64,000 nt of DNA, taken from Bradyrhizobium yuanmingense. GTDB taxonomy: Bacteria > Pseudomonadota > Alphaproteobacteria > Rhizobiales > Xanthobacteraceae. Positions 18,478-27,785 of this stretch are shown piece by piece (position 1 is the stretch's first letter; each line of letters begins with the position of its first letter). The stretch is from positions 545,271 through 609,270 of the forward strand of contig NZ_FMAE01000007.1 of the NCBI RefSeq assembly GCF_900094575.1, written 5' to 3'. Position numbers and translations under genes: made by a program. Below the pieces are notes generated by a model. It was not told where the DNA came from and ran no database searches. It saw only the letters and a program-made list of their open reading frames with translations.

Positions 18478-18570
18478 GCACGGCAAGTCCCCATGCGTAG
18501 CACGCTTGGCGGCTTGATTGAACTTGGCCGCACGAGCGGCTAAGGCATCGGCCTGAGTTGGAGGAAGCAC

Positions 18571-19389
18571 ATGACGACGCCCACGGCAGTGGCGCTGGAA
18601 GATGCCAAGGTTGCGTTCCGGCTGGGGGACGGCCGGGTCTATACGGCGGTGGAGAAGGCCCATCTCGCGGTGGCACAGGGCGAGTTTGTCGCCATTGTCG
18701 GGCCCACAGGGTGCGGAAAATCGACGCTGCTCAACGTCGCGGCGGGCCTGCTCAAGCCCGCCGCGGGCAGCGTCAGGATTTTCGACCAGCCATTGGCGGG
18801 GCTGAATCGGGATGCCGGCTATTTGTTCCAGGCTGATGCGCTGTTCCCCTGGAAGACTGCGCTCGACAATGTCGCGATCGGACTCGAGGTCAAGGGCACG
18901 CCGCGCACGGAGGCCTTGTCGCAGGCGCAGAAATGGCTGACCGCCGTCGGCCTCGGCGCCTTCGCGAACCGCTATCCGCACATGCTTTCGGGCGGCCAGC
19001 GCAAGCGCGTGGCGCTGGCGCAGGTGCTGATCCGCGATCCGAAGATCCTGTTGATGGATGAGCCGTTCGGGCCGCTCGATGCGCAGACGCGCCAGGTCAT
19101 GGGCAATCTGCTGCTCGATCTGTGGAGTGCCGACCGCAAGGCCGTGCTGTTCGTCACCCACGATCTCGAAGAAGCCATCGCGCTCGCCGACCGCGTCGTG
19201 ATCATGTCGGCGGGGCCGTCCTCGCGCATCATCGGTGACTGGCGCGTCGGCCTGGCCCGCCCGCGCGACATCTTCGAGGTGCGCCTCGACAAGGAATTCC
19301 ATGCGCTCCATCGCGAGATCTGGAGCGTGCTGAAGGACGAGGTGATGAAGGGGTACGCACAGTCCACTCAGGCGGCGGAGGTGGTCTGA
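18571..19389 (+). CDS. ABC transporter ATPase, SsuB/TauB-like
   Basis: 272 residues. Walker A GPTGCGKST (44-52), signature LSGGQRKRVALAQ, Walker B ILLMDEPFGPLDA, H-loop FVTHDLEEA. The Q-loop region YLFQADALFPWKT matches the nitrate/sulfonate/taurine and pyrimidine-precursor importer class. First of three genes (ATPase, permease, binding protein). Its TGA overlaps the permease ATG by one base. Confidence 0.92.
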   Translation: MTTPTAVALEDAKVAFRLGDGRVYTAVEKAHLAVAQGEFVAIVGPTGCGKSTLLNVAAGLLKPAAGSVRIFDQPLAGLNRDAGYLFQADALFPWKTALDNVAIGLEVKGTPRTEALSQAQKWLTAVGLGAFANRYPHMLSGGQRKRVALAQVLIRDPKILLMDEPFGPLDAQTRQVMGNLLLDLWSADRKAVLFVTHDLEEAIALADRVVIMSAGPSSRIIGDWRVGLARPRDIFEVRLDKEFHALHREIWSVLKDEVMKGYAQSTQAAEVV

Positions 19390-20177
19390 TGTCGCGCACG
19401 ACGCTGTTTGCGCTGCAGATCCTGGTCGCTGTCGTCGGCCTGGTGCTGTGGCAGGTGCTGTCGACCGTTCCCGTGTTCGGCAAGATCCTGCTGCCGCCGT
19501 TCTTCTTTTCCAACCCGTTGGACGTGTTCAGCCAGATCGTGAAATGGTTCGCCTCCGGCGTGATCTGGAAGCACCTCGGCATCACGCTCGCGGAATCGAT
19601 CCTCGCCTTCGTGATCGGATCGCTTGGCGGCGTCCTGGTCGGCTTCTGGTTCGCGCGCCAGCCGCTGGTCGCCGCGGTGTTCGACCCCTATGTGAAGATG
19701 GTCAACGCCCTGCCGCGTGTCGTGCTGGCGCCGATCTTCGCGCTGTGGCTCGGGCTCGGCATCTGGTCCAAGGTCGCGCTCGGCGTCACCCTGGTGTTCT
19801 TCATTGTCTTCTTCAACGTCTATCAGGGCGTCAAAGAGGTCAGCCGGACCGTGCTCGACAACGGCCGCATGCTCGGCATGAGCGAGCGGCAGCTGATGCA
19901 GCATGTCTATTGGCCGTCGGCGCTGTCGTGGATGTTCTCGTCGCTTCATACCTCCGTCGGCTTCGCCGTGGTCGGCGCGGTGGTCGGCGAATATCTGGGA
20001 TCGGCGGCCGGGCTCGGCTATCTGATCCAGCAGGCCGAGGGCATCTTCGATGTCGCCGGCGTGTTCGCCGGCATGTTCGTGCTGTCGGCCTTCGTCATCC
20101 TGATCGATTTCGGCGTCACCTTGGTGGAGCGGCGCCTCCTGGTGTGGCGGCCGGCCGCGTCGGACGGGCGGGGGTAG
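19389..20177 (+). CDS. ABC transporter permease, SsuC-like
   Basis: 262 residues, about six transmembrane helices. The cytoplasmic EAA-type loop is near NGRMLGMSERQLMQHVYWPSA. Matches BPD_transp_1 permeases of the nitrate/sulfonate/taurine class. Sits between its ATPase and binding protein. A 151-bp gap precedes the latter. Confidence 0.9.
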   Translation: MSRTTLFALQILVAVVGLVLWQVLSTVPVFGKILLPPFFFSNPLDVFSQIVKWFASGVIWKHLGITLAESILAFVIGSLGGVLVGFWFARQPLVAAVFDPYVKMVNALPRVVLAPIFALWLGLGIWSKVALGVTLVFFIVFFNVYQGVKEVSRTVLDNGRMLGMSERQLMQHVYWPSALSWMFSSLHTSVGFAVVGAVVGEYLGSAAGLGYLIQQAEGIFDVAGVFAGMFVLSAFVILIDFGVTLVERRLLVWRPAASDGRG

Positions 20178-20328
20178 GAAGCAGGTCTATTTGATCGCGT
20201 CGATGCGATCGCGGACGTGTGTTAGGCACCGCTATTGCGCCGAGGGGCTGATGGCCAGCCCGCTCAGGCGGAGCTTCTCAAGCTAGCCCCGCTGCTCTAT
20301 GGTGCCGGCGGCCGAATGGAGGAAACCA

Positions 20329-21354
20329 ATGAAGAACACGATTGCCAGGCTCGCCGGCGCACTGCTCGCGCTGACGCTCACCACCTCGCTTGCCGCGGCG
20401 CAAAGCAAGGTCACCATCGCGGTCGGCGGCGGCTCCTGCCTGTGCTATCTGCCGACGGTATTGGCCAAGCAGCTCGGCGAATACGAGAAGGCCGGCGTCA
20501 GTGTCGAGCTCGTCGACCTCAAGGGCGGCTCGGATGCGCTCAAAGCCGTGCTCGGCGGCAGCGCCGACGTGGTCTCCGGCTATTTCGACCATTGCGTCAA
20601 TCTCGCCGCCAAGAAGCAGGAGCTGCAATCCTTCGTGGTCTATGACCGCTATCCCGGCCTCGTCCTGGTGGTCGCGCCCTCGCGCACCAACGACATCAAG
20701 TCGGTCAAGGATCTCGCCGGCAAGAAGGTCGGCGTCAGTGCGCCCGGCTCCTCCACCGACTTCTTCCTGAAATACATGCTCAAGAAGAACGGGCTCGATC
20801 CCACCAGCGTCGCCGTGATCGGGGTGGGCCTCGGCGCCACTGCGGTGGCCGCAATGGAGCAGGGCCAGATCGACGCGGCAGTGATGCTCGATCCGTCCGT
20901 GACCGTGCTGCAGGGCAGCCACAAGGATCTGCGTATCCTCTCGGACACCCGTACCCAGAAGGATACGCTGGAGACGTTCGGCGGCGAATATCCGGGCGGC
21001 GCGCTGTATTCGACCGTGGCCTGGATCAACGGCCATGAGAAGGAGGCGCAGGCGCTCACCAATGCGATCCTCGCCACACTCGCCTGGATCCATTCGCATA
21101 CGCCGGAGGAGATCATGGCGAAGATGCCCGAGCAGACCGTCGGCAAGAACAAGGATCTCTATCTTGCCGCACTGAAGAATACGATCCCGATGTATTCCGA
21201 GACCGGCAAGATGGACCCGAAGGGTGCCGACGCCGTGCTTGCAGTGTTCAGCGTCGGCTCGCCCGAGGTGGCGAACGCCAAGATCGACGTCAGCAAGACC
21301 TTCACCAACAAATTCGTCGAGCAGGCCAAGAAGACCACCGGGAGCGTCAAATAG
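20329..21354 (+). CDS. ABC transporter substrate-binding protein, NMT1/SsuA-like
   Basis: 341 residues from ATG 20329, which has a strong GGAGGAAACC site and gives a Sec signal peptide ending at LAAAQS. The mature protein starts KVTIAVGGGSCLCYLPTVLA, typical of NMT1/SsuA folds, with GGSDALKAVLGGSADVVSGY lining the site. A Cys pair (SCLC) near the binding region is notable. Substrate unknown; a sulfonate, nitrate analogue, thiamine precursor or aromatic acid are all compatible with the family. Confidence 0.9.
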   Translation: MKNTIARLAGALLALTLTTSLAAAQSKVTIAVGGGSCLCYLPTVLAKQLGEYEKAGVSVELVDLKGGSDALKAVLGGSADVVSGYFDHCVNLAAKKQELQSFVVYDRYPGLVLVVAPSRTNDIKSVKDLAGKKVGVSAPGSSTDFFLKYMLKKNGLDPTSVAVIGVGLGATAVAAMEQGQIDAAVMLDPSVTVLQGSHKDLRILSDTRTQKDTLETFGGEYPGGALYSTVAWINGHEKEAQALTNAILATLAWIHSHTPEEIMAKMPEQTVGKNKDLYLAALKNTIPMYSETGKMDPKGADAVLAVFSVGSPEVANAKIDVSKTFTNKFVEQAKKTTGSVK

Positions 21355-21384
21355 CCGACGCGAAGGCGTGGTAACCGACCCGTC

Positions 21385-22089
21385 ATGAAGTCTCCGGTCA
21401 TTCATCGCGTCGCGACGCTCGATCTTGCCGTGCGGCCGATCGTCTGGCCGTTCGCCGAGGAGCGCCGCGCCGAGATCGCGGCGCATTTCGCCGAGAAGCA
21501 GCGCGAGCGGCCGAAGATCTGGAACGGCCGCATCCTGCTCGGGCGCGACGCTGTGTTCAGCGACGGTTACCTGAGGGCGACCTATTTCGAGACCGATTTC
21601 GCAAGCTTTCTCGCCTGGCGCGACTGGGCCTTTCCCGACAAGGCCGTGTTCAACGGCTTTGGCATGGGCGCGTTGCGCGCCTCCGACGGCACCTTCATCA
21701 TGGGCGAGATGGCGCCCCACACCGCCAATGCGGGCCGCATCTATTTCCCCTCGGGAACGCCTGATCTCGACGACGTCAGGGACGGCGCGCTCGACATCCC
21801 CGGCAGCGTCGTCCGCGAGCTCGGCGAGGAGACCGGCCTGACCGCGGCCGATTATCGGATCCAGCCCGGCTGGCATTGCGTGGTTACCGGCCCCACGATC
21901 GCAATGTTGCAGGTCATCAACCTGGACATGCCGGGCGATGCGGCCCGCGCCAGGATCGAAGCCAACCTTGCGCGCGAGATCGAGCCGGAGCTGTCCGCCA
22001 TTCATCTCGTGCGCGGGACCAGCGATCTCAGGCCGTCCATGCCGCGATTTGTCACGGCCTTCGTCGAGCAGCAGTTCGCAGCGCGCTGA
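21385..22089 (+). CDS. Nudix hydrolase
   Basis: 234 residues. The Nudix box core RELGEETGL fits REUxEExGU, with the preceding glycine region in PSGTPDLDDVRDGALD. The N-terminal 110 residues (RPIVWPFAEERRAEIAAHF, then WNGRILLGRDAV) are outside the standard core. It begins 30 bp after the binding-protein gene. Nudix enzymes hydrolyse nucleoside diphosphates linked to X; no substrate can be assigned. Confidence 0.85.
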   Translation: MKSPVIHRVATLDLAVRPIVWPFAEERRAEIAAHFAEKQRERPKIWNGRILLGRDAVFSDGYLRATYFETDFASFLAWRDWAFPDKAVFNGFGMGALRASDGTFIMGEMAPHTANAGRIYFPSGTPDLDDVRDGALDIPGSVVRELGEETGLTAADYRIQPGWHCVVTGPTIAMLQVINLDMPGDAARARIEANLAREIEPELSAIHLVRGTSDLRPSMPRFVTAFVEQQFAAR

Positions 22090-22182
22090 TGCGCGAGGCT
22101 TGACATCGCCGCGCGCAGCCCATGTGATGGGCCGAAGAATTGCACCAAGAATGCAATGCACAAATCGTCCAGGGAGGTTTTG

Positions 22183-23505
22183 ATGCGCCTGCGCATGGCT
22201 GCCCGCTTGGTACGTGGGCTGTTGGTCGCGATATCAGCGACGGGCTTGGCGGTGTCTGCCGCGGCCCAAGACAAGGCTCAAGAGAAAAAGCTCAAGATCG
22301 GCGTCATCTACGATCTGACCGGCCCGCTCGCCGGCGGCGGTTCGGAGCTGCAATATACCGGCGCAAGGATCATGCTGGATCAGTACAGCGCGAAAGACGT
22401 CGAAGGCTACAAGATCGAGGCGATCTATGCCGATGCTCAGAGCAAACCGGATATCGCCATCAATGAAGCGATCCGTTTGATCGAGCAGGAAAAGGTCGAC
22501 ATGCTGCTCGGCTTCTTCTCCTCGGCGCAATGCGTGCCAGTGGCAGCGCGGGTCGAGCAGCTGAAGAAGTTCATGTGGATCACGACCTGCATTTCGTCGG
22601 CGGTGCTGGAGAACAAGAACTACAAATACGTGTTTCGCCCGCAGGCCTCCGGCGACCAGTTCGGCATGATGACGATGGACTTCATCGCGCAGAATGCGAA
22701 GGAAAAGCTGGGCAAGGACCCGAAGGACCTGCGGGTCGCCATCATCCACGAGGACGGCGCCTACGGCGTCGACGTTGCCAAAGGCAACGAGGCCGGTGCC
22801 AAGAAGGCCGGTTTCAACATCGTGCTCAGAGAGGGCTATTCGGCGACGGCCCCGGATCTGTCTGCGTTGGTCACCAAGCTGAAGCGGGCCAAGCCGGATG
22901 TGGTGTTCCATACCGGCTATAATCCCGACATCACCCTGTTGCTCCGGCAAGCCCGCGAACAAGGGCTGAAGTTCGGCGCACTGGTAGGACATGGCGCCGG
23001 CTACGGGGTCTATGAGAAGCTGAAGGAAGGCCTGGGCGCCGACGTAAACTATGTCTTCAACACCGATCCGATCTCGATCTGGCTCGCCAACCAGAAGAGC
23101 ATGGATCCGAAGCTGCCGCCGATCATCAAGGCGGTCGGCGAGGAGTTCGACAAGCGCAAGCCGGGTGTCGCCATCCGTTCGGCCCATGTCGGCATGGCTG
23201 CGTCCAACACCTATTTGTTCCTGAACGACGTGCTGCCGCGAGCGATCAAGAAGTATGGCGGCGTAGATCCCGACTCCCTGCGCAAGGCAGCACTGGACAC
23301 CGACATACCCGAAGGCGGCACCATGCTCGGCTTCGGCGTCAAATTCCACGGCGAGGGTTCGCCAATGGCCGGCCAGAACGAGCGCTCGTTCCCGGTCGTG
23401 ATCCAATACGTCGACGACAAGTCCTATGTGGTGTGGCCCAAGAGCCAAGCGCAGCGCGAGGCCGTGCTGCCGCTGCCCAAGGGCACCACCTATAGCAACC
23501 AATAG
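22183..23505 (+). CDS. Branched-chain-type ABC transporter, substrate-binding protein
   Basis: 440 residues from ATG 22183 (AGGGAGG at 22171-22177). A Sec signal ends near VSAAAQ. Periplasmic-binding fold type I (LivJ-like): KIGVIYDLTGPLAGGG, then INEAIRLIEQEKVDMLLGF and RVAIIHEDGAYGVDVAKGNE. First gene of a five-gene set with two ATPases and two permeases. A paralogue is encoded at 56426-57736. Families with this layout import amino acids, amides, urea or aromatic acids; the ligand is unknown. Confidence 0.92.
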   Translation: MRLRMAARLVRGLLVAISATGLAVSAAAQDKAQEKKLKIGVIYDLTGPLAGGGSELQYTGARIMLDQYSAKDVEGYKIEAIYADAQSKPDIAINEAIRLIEQEKVDMLLGFFSSAQCVPVAARVEQLKKFMWITTCISSAVLENKNYKYVFRPQASGDQFGMMTMDFIAQNAKEKLGKDPKDLRVAIIHEDGAYGVDVAKGNEAGAKKAGFNIVLREGYSATAPDLSALVTKLKRAKPDVVFHTGYNPDITLLLRQAREQGLKFGALVGHGAGYGVYEKLKEGLGADVNYVFNTDPISIWLANQKSMDPKLPPIIKAVGEEFDKRKPGVAIRSAHVGMAASNTYLFLNDVLPRAIKKYGGVDPDSLRKAALDTDIPEGGTMLGFGVKFHGEGSPMAGQNERSFPVVIQYVDDKSYVVWPKSQAQREAVLPLPKGTTYSNQ

Positions 23506-23517
23506 CGGGGTTCTGCG

Positions 23518-24285
23518 GTGTTGGAAGTCAGCGGATTGGTGAAGCGGTTTGGCGGCTTCACCGCCGTGAACAACGTCTCGTTCCGGGTCGATCAGGGTGA
23601 GATCCTCGGCCTGATCGGTCCCAACGGCTCGGGCAAGAGCACGATCTTCAACATGCTGTCCGGCACGCTGGCGCCGACCTCCGGATCGATCCTGTTCGCC
23701 GGGCACGAGATTGCGGGCCTTGCGCCGCACCGGATCATCAACAGCGGCATCGGGCGGACCTTCCAGATCCCGCGGCCGTTCCGCCGCCTCAGCATTTTCG
23801 AGAACGTCGCGCTTGCCGGCTTCTACGGCCAGGGCCGCCACAGCCGCGCCAAGGCGGAGGAGGCGGCCGAGCGGTCGCTGGCGATGGTCGGCCTGCCGAC
23901 CGATCGCCATGCTAGTGTCGATGGGCTTGGCGCAGCGGGGCTGAAGAAGCTGGAGCTGGCGAAGGCGCTCGCCACCGCGCCAAAGCTATTGCTCGCCGAC
24001 GAGAGCCTCGGCGGTCTCGACGAGGCCGAGATGGACCAGGCTGCGGACATGCTGCGCAACATCCGCGACGAGCTCGGCATCACCATCATCTGGGTCGAGC
24101 ACATCATGGGCGTCCTGATGCGCGTGGTCGACCGCGTCATGGTGCTCGATCACGGCGAGAAGATCTCGGAAGGCCTGCCGAGCGCGGTCGCGGGCGATCC
24201 GCGCGTCATCGAGGTCTATCTCGGCACCGACGCCGAGACCACGCAGGCCGCGGCCGCCGAAGCGCGCCGCCGCGCAGGGGGCTAG
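23518..24285 (+). CDS. Branched-chain-type ABC ATPase (LivG-like), degenerate signature
   Basis: 255 residues, GTG start 12 bp after the binding-protein stop. Walker A GPNGSGKST (34-42), Walker B LLLADES and the H-loop WVEHIMG are intact. The ABC signature, normally LSGGQ or LSYGQ, reads L137-G-A-A-G141: the signature serine and the next glycine are replaced. The LivF-type partner has a normal motif. An IGRTFQIPRPFRRLSIFENV segment is typical of LivG. If expressed with the partner, one of the two composite ATP sites should be weakened. Confidence 0.92.
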   Translation: MLEVSGLVKRFGGFTAVNNVSFRVDQGEILGLIGPNGSGKSTIFNMLSGTLAPTSGSILFAGHEIAGLAPHRIINSGIGRTFQIPRPFRRLSIFENVALAGFYGQGRHSRAKAEEAAERSLAMVGLPTDRHASVDGLGAAGLKKLELAKALATAPKLLLADESLGGLDEAEMDQAADMLRNIRDELGITIIWVEHIMGVLMRVVDRVMVLDHGEKISEGLPSAVAGDPRVIEVYLGTDAETTQAAAAEARRRAGG

Positions 24286-24288
24286 GTG

Positions 24289-24993
24289 ATGCTGGAGCTT
24301 CGCGGCCTCAATGCCGGCTATGGCACCTTCCAGGCGCTGTTCGACGTCAACCTCGACGTGAAGGCCGGCGAAGCCGTCGGCGTGATCGGCCCGAACGGTG
24401 CCGGCAAGACCACCCTGATGCGCGTCATCTCCGGCCTGATCCGTCCCTCGCGCGGATCGATCAGGATGGAGGGCGTCGACCTCGTCGCGACACCGTCGCA
24501 CAAGATCGTCAGCCTCGGCATTGCGCATGTGCCGGAGAACCGGCGGCTGTTTCCGCAGCTCACGGTCGACGACAATCTCAAGATGGGTGCCTTCATGAAG
24601 GAGGCGCGGGACCACTACGCCGAGCGGCTGGAGGTGGTGTTCGACCTGTTCCCCCGCCTGAAGGAACGCCGTCACCAGATGGCCGGAACCATGTCCGGCG
24701 GCGAGCAGCAGATGTGCGCCATCGGCCGCGCGATGATGTCCAATCCGAAACTGTTGCTGCTCGACGAACCCTCGGCGGGGCTCGCGCCGGTGGTGGTGCA
24801 GCAGGTGTTCGAGCTGGTGAAGCGGATCCGCGCCAGCGGGCTGACGGTGCTGATCGTCGAGCAGAACGTGCAGCAGGTGCTGAAGGTGGTCGATCGCGCC
24901 TATCTGATCGAGGCGGGCACGATCCGCGCGTCCGGCACCTCGGCCGAGATGCTGGCGAGCGACACGGTCAAGGAAGCTTATCTCGGGGTGTGA
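24289..24993 (+). CDS. Branched-chain-type ABC ATPase (LivF-like)
   Basis: 234 residues from ATG 24289 (AGGGGG 7 bp upstream; GTG at 24286 is the alternative). Walker A GPNGAGKTT, signature MSGGEQQMCAIGRAMM, Walker B LLLLDEPSAGLAP. Usual LivF length. Starts 3 bp after the LivG-type gene and ends 5 bp before the first permease. Confidence 0.93.
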   Translation: MLELRGLNAGYGTFQALFDVNLDVKAGEAVGVIGPNGAGKTTLMRVISGLIRPSRGSIRMEGVDLVATPSHKIVSLGIAHVPENRRLFPQLTVDDNLKMGAFMKEARDHYAERLEVVFDLFPRLKERRHQMAGTMSGGEQQMCAIGRAMMSNPKLLLLDEPSAGLAPVVVQQVFELVKRIRASGLTVLIVEQNVQQVLKVVDRAYLIEAGTIRASGTSAEMLASDTVKEAYLGV

Positions 24994-24998
24994 GGGGC

Positions 24999-25880
24999 AT
25001 GCAGGCGTTCCTGGACGTATTCGACATCTACCTGCTGGAGGCCGTCATCAACGGCATCTTGCTCGGCGGCGTGCTGGCGCTGCTTGCGCTCGGGCTCAAC
25101 CTGATCTTCGGCGTCATCGACGTGACCTGGATCTGCTACGCCGAGCTCGTCATGATCGGCATGTACGGCATGTATTTCATGGTGCAGTATTACGGCGTCA
25201 GCTATTTCGTCGCTGCCCCGCTCACTATCATGCTGGTCGCCGTGCTTGGTGCGGCGCTGCACTACCTCGTCATTGCGCCGCTGCTGACCGCGCCACCGAT
25301 CAATCAGCTGCTCGCGACCGGCGGGGTGCTGTTCGTGCTGCAGAGCTTTGCCACCGTTGCCTTCGGCATCGACTTCCGAAATCTCGGCATCCGCCTGCCG
25401 GTGCTCGCCTTCGGCGACATGAATTTCAGCTACGCACGACTGCTTTCGTTCGCCGCCGCGCTGGTCGGCATGGTCGCGGTCTATCTGTTCATGACGCGCA
25501 CCTTCACCGGCACTGCGATCCGCGCCATCTCACAGGACCGCCAGATCATGGCGCTGATGGGCGTCGACACCAAGCGGATCTACTTGATCACGTCGGCGCT
25601 CGGCGGCGCGCTCGCCGGCCTCGCCGCCTGCCTCTTGGTGCTGCAATACGACGTGCATCCCTTCGTCGGTCTGTCCTTCGGGCCAATCACCTTCCTGATC
25701 TGCGTGCTCGGCGGCCTCGGCAATTTCATCGGCGGCTTCATCGCCGCCTTCGTGTTCGCCGAGATCATCTCGCTCGGGGGCCTGTTCTCCGACCTCGAAT
25801 GGGGCTATGTGCTGGCCTTCGCGTTCTTCATCGTCATGATGTTCATCCGGCCCGCGGGCCTGCTTGCGAGGCGCCGATGA
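24999..25880 (+). CDS. Branched-chain-type ABC permease (LivH-like)
   Basis: 293 residues with about eight transmembrane helices. Family features include GLNLIFGVIDVTWICYAELVMIG near the N-terminus and AISQDRQIMALMGVDTKRIY in the cytoplasmic coupling loop. ATG 24999 is chosen, with GTG at 24990 possible. The stop overlaps the LivM-type start (ATGA). Confidence 0.9.
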   Translation: MQAFLDVFDIYLLEAVINGILLGGVLALLALGLNLIFGVIDVTWICYAELVMIGMYGMYFMVQYYGVSYFVAAPLTIMLVAVLGAALHYLVIAPLLTAPPINQLLATGGVLFVLQSFATVAFGIDFRNLGIRLPVLAFGDMNFSYARLLSFAAALVGMVAVYLFMTRTFTGTAIRAISQDRQIMALMGVDTKRIYLITSALGGALAGLAACLLVLQYDVHPFVGLSFGPITFLICVLGGLGNFIGGFIAAFVFAEIISLGGLFSDLEWGYVLAFAFFIVMMFIRPAGLLARRR

Positions 25881-26896
25881 TGGGGCAGGGGCGGCTTGCT
25901 GCATGGGGCGTGGGGCTGGCGGCGCTGGTCGCGCTGCCCTTCGTCTATCGCGATCCCTATCATCTGCACATCCTGGTGCTGATCCTGATCTGGTCGTTCG
26001 CCTATACGTCCTGGTCGATGATGGGGAGGTTCGGCCTCGTGTCGCTCGGCCATGGCGGCTTCATGGGGATCGGCGCTTACGTTACCGCGCTGTTGTGGAA
26101 TCACGCAGGATTGTCGCCCTGGATCGGCATTCCCATCAGCATGGCGGCGGCCGGTGCGCTGGCGATGATCGTCGGCTATCCCTGCTTTCGCTTTCGTATC
26201 ACCGGGCATTATTTCGTGCTGGTGACGCTGGCGCTGTCAGGCATCGTGCTCCAGGTCATCACCGCGACGCGCGACTATACCGGCGGCTCGCTCGGCTATA
26301 CCCCGAACCGCGCGTCCGGCAACAGGCTGCTGGCGCTGCAATTCGACGACAAGACCACCTGGTACCTGATCGCGCTTGCGGTCTGGCTGTTCGGCATCGT
26401 GGTCTGGCACTGGGTCGACCGCAGCATGGCGCGTTATGCGCTGGAGGCGATCTCCGAGGACGAGGATGCCGCCGCCGCGGCCGGCGTCGACGTCACCGCC
26501 GAGAAGCTGAAGATCACGCTGCTCAGCGCGCTGATGACGGCGCTGGCGGGCGCGATCTACTGCCAGTACCAGATGTTCATCACGCCCGACACGGTCAGCG
26601 GCATCGCAGTCTCGCTGCAGATGGTGTTCGCCGCGATCGTCGGCGGGCTGTTCGTCTCGCTAGGTCCGACCGTCGGCGCCATCATCACCATCCTGCTGGC
26701 GGAAACGCTGCGCATCGGTTTCGGCACCAAGGCGGTCGGCTGGGATAATCTCGTCTACGGCGTGCTGCTCGTGCTTTTCATCATATTCCTTCCCAAGGGC
26801 ATCCTTGGTAGCTTGCTCGACCGATTGAAGTTGCAACGCAAGGTGCCCCGCGCTCATGAGCAAAAAGCCGTCCAAGTCGCTCGCCCAGGAGCTTGA
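25877..26896 (+). CDS. Branched-chain-type ABC permease (LivM-like)
   Basis: 339 residues with eight to nine helices. Contains FGLVSLGHGGFMGIGAYVTA, the LivM hallmark, and the coupling loop YALEAISEDEDAAAAAGVDV. The 3' end overlaps the PPK2 gene by 41 bp, so the transporter and PPK2 genes are expected on one transcript. The C-terminal tail (HEQKAVQVARPGA) is encoded in the overlap. Confidence 0.9.
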   Translation: MMGQGRLAAWGVGLAALVALPFVYRDPYHLHILVLILIWSFAYTSWSMMGRFGLVSLGHGGFMGIGAYVTALLWNHAGLSPWIGIPISMAAAGALAMIVGYPCFRFRITGHYFVLVTLALSGIVLQVITATRDYTGGSLGYTPNRASGNRLLALQFDDKTTWYLIALAVWLFGIVVWHWVDRSMARYALEAISEDEDAAAAAGVDVTAEKLKITLLSALMTALAGAIYCQYQMFITPDTVSGIAVSLQMVFAAIVGGLFVSLGPTVGAIITILLAETLRIGFGTKAVGWDNLVYGVLLVLFIIFLPKGILGSLLDRLKLQRKVPRAHEQKAVQVARPGA

Positions 26897-27785
26897 CCGC
26901 TACATCACGCCGTTTCGCTACGATGGCTCGGGCAAGTTTCACCTCAAGGACCACAAATCCGACGAGAGGGGCGATCTCGACAAGGAGAAGGCGCTCGCGA
27001 TCCTCGATGCCAACAAGAAGCGGCTGATCGCGTTTCAGGAGAAGCTCTACGCGCAGGACCGCTGGTCGCTCCTGATCGTATTCCAGGCGATGGACGCCGG
27101 CGGCAAGGATTCTGCGATCAAGGCGATCTTCGAGGGCATCAATCCGCAGGGCTGCGAGGTCACGGCCTTCAAGGCGCCGAGCAGCAAGGAGCTCGACCAC
27201 GACTTCCTCTGGCGTCATGCAGTCGCGCTGCCCGAGCGCGGCCATATCGGCATCTTCAACCGCTCGCATTACGAGGAATGCCTGGTGACGCGCGTACACC
27301 CGGAGATTCTCGCCAAGCAGAAGCTGCCGCCAAGGCTCGTCACCAAGAACATCTGGAAGGAGCGGTTCGAGGACATCTCCGCCTTCGAGCGCTATCTCTG
27401 CCGCAACGGCACCGTGGTGCTGAAGTTCTTTCTCAACCTGTCCAAGGAAGAACAGCGCGAGCGTTTCCTCGCGCGGCTGGACGATCCGGCCAAGCAGTGG
27501 AAGTTCTCCATGGACGACATCAGGGAGCGCGCGCTGTGGCCGCGCTACCAGGCGGTCTACCAGGACATCGTCCGGCACACGGCGACGTCCCATGCGCCCT
27601 GGTATGTCGTGCCCGCCGACCACAAATGGTTCGCCCGCGTCGTGATCGGCTCGGTGATCAATGCCGAGCTGGAAAAGCTCGACCTGCGCTTCCCCCGTGC
27701 CGACAAGGCCTCGCTGGAGGAGTTCAAGCAGGTGCGCAAGGCGCTGGAGAAAGAAGGCACGGGAGGCAAGAGGCAAGCAAAGTGA
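26856..27785 (+). CDS. Polyphosphate kinase 2 family protein
   Basis: 309 residues, in the size range of single-domain PPK2 enzymes. Walker A-like MDAGGKDSAIK (79-89), Walker B-like GHIGIFNRSHYEECLVTRVH (about 129-148) and the lid region FEDISAFERYL, then KFSMDDIRERALWPRYQAVYQD. These enzymes phosphorylate nucleotides with polyphosphate, or the reverse. Direction and nucleotide preference cannot be read from sequence. It overlaps livM by 41 bp and the patatin start by 4 bp. Confidence 0.92.
   Translation: MSKKPSKSLAQELDRYITPFRYDGSGKFHLKDHKSDERGDLDKEKALAILDANKKRLIAFQEKLYAQDRWSLLIVFQAMDAGGKDSAIKAIFEGINPQGCEVTAFKAPSSKELDHDFLWRHAVALPERGHIGIFNRSHYEECLVTRVHPEILAKQKLPPRLVTKNIWKERFEDISAFERYLCRNGTVVLKFFLNLSKEEQRERFLARLDDPAKQWKFSMDDIRERALWPRYQAVYQDIVRHTATSHAPWYVVPADHKWFARVVIGSVINAELEKLDLRFPRADKASLEEFKQVRKALEKEGTGGKRQAK

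Noticed and set aside
18302..18500. Repeated GC-rich hairpins considered as a CRISPR or tandem array
   Set aside because: They are two mirrored hairpins, not regularly spaced direct repeats with unique spacers; no cas genes in the window.
20278..22161. 627-residue open frame on the - strand
   Set aside because: Antisense to the binding-protein and Nudix genes; Ala/Gly/Arg/His-rich with no fold or signal.
27278..27781. Upstream extension of the patatin frame through the PPK2 gene
   Set aside because: The reading is the off-frame shadow of PPK2; the GTG at 27782 coupled to the PPK2 stop is the better start.
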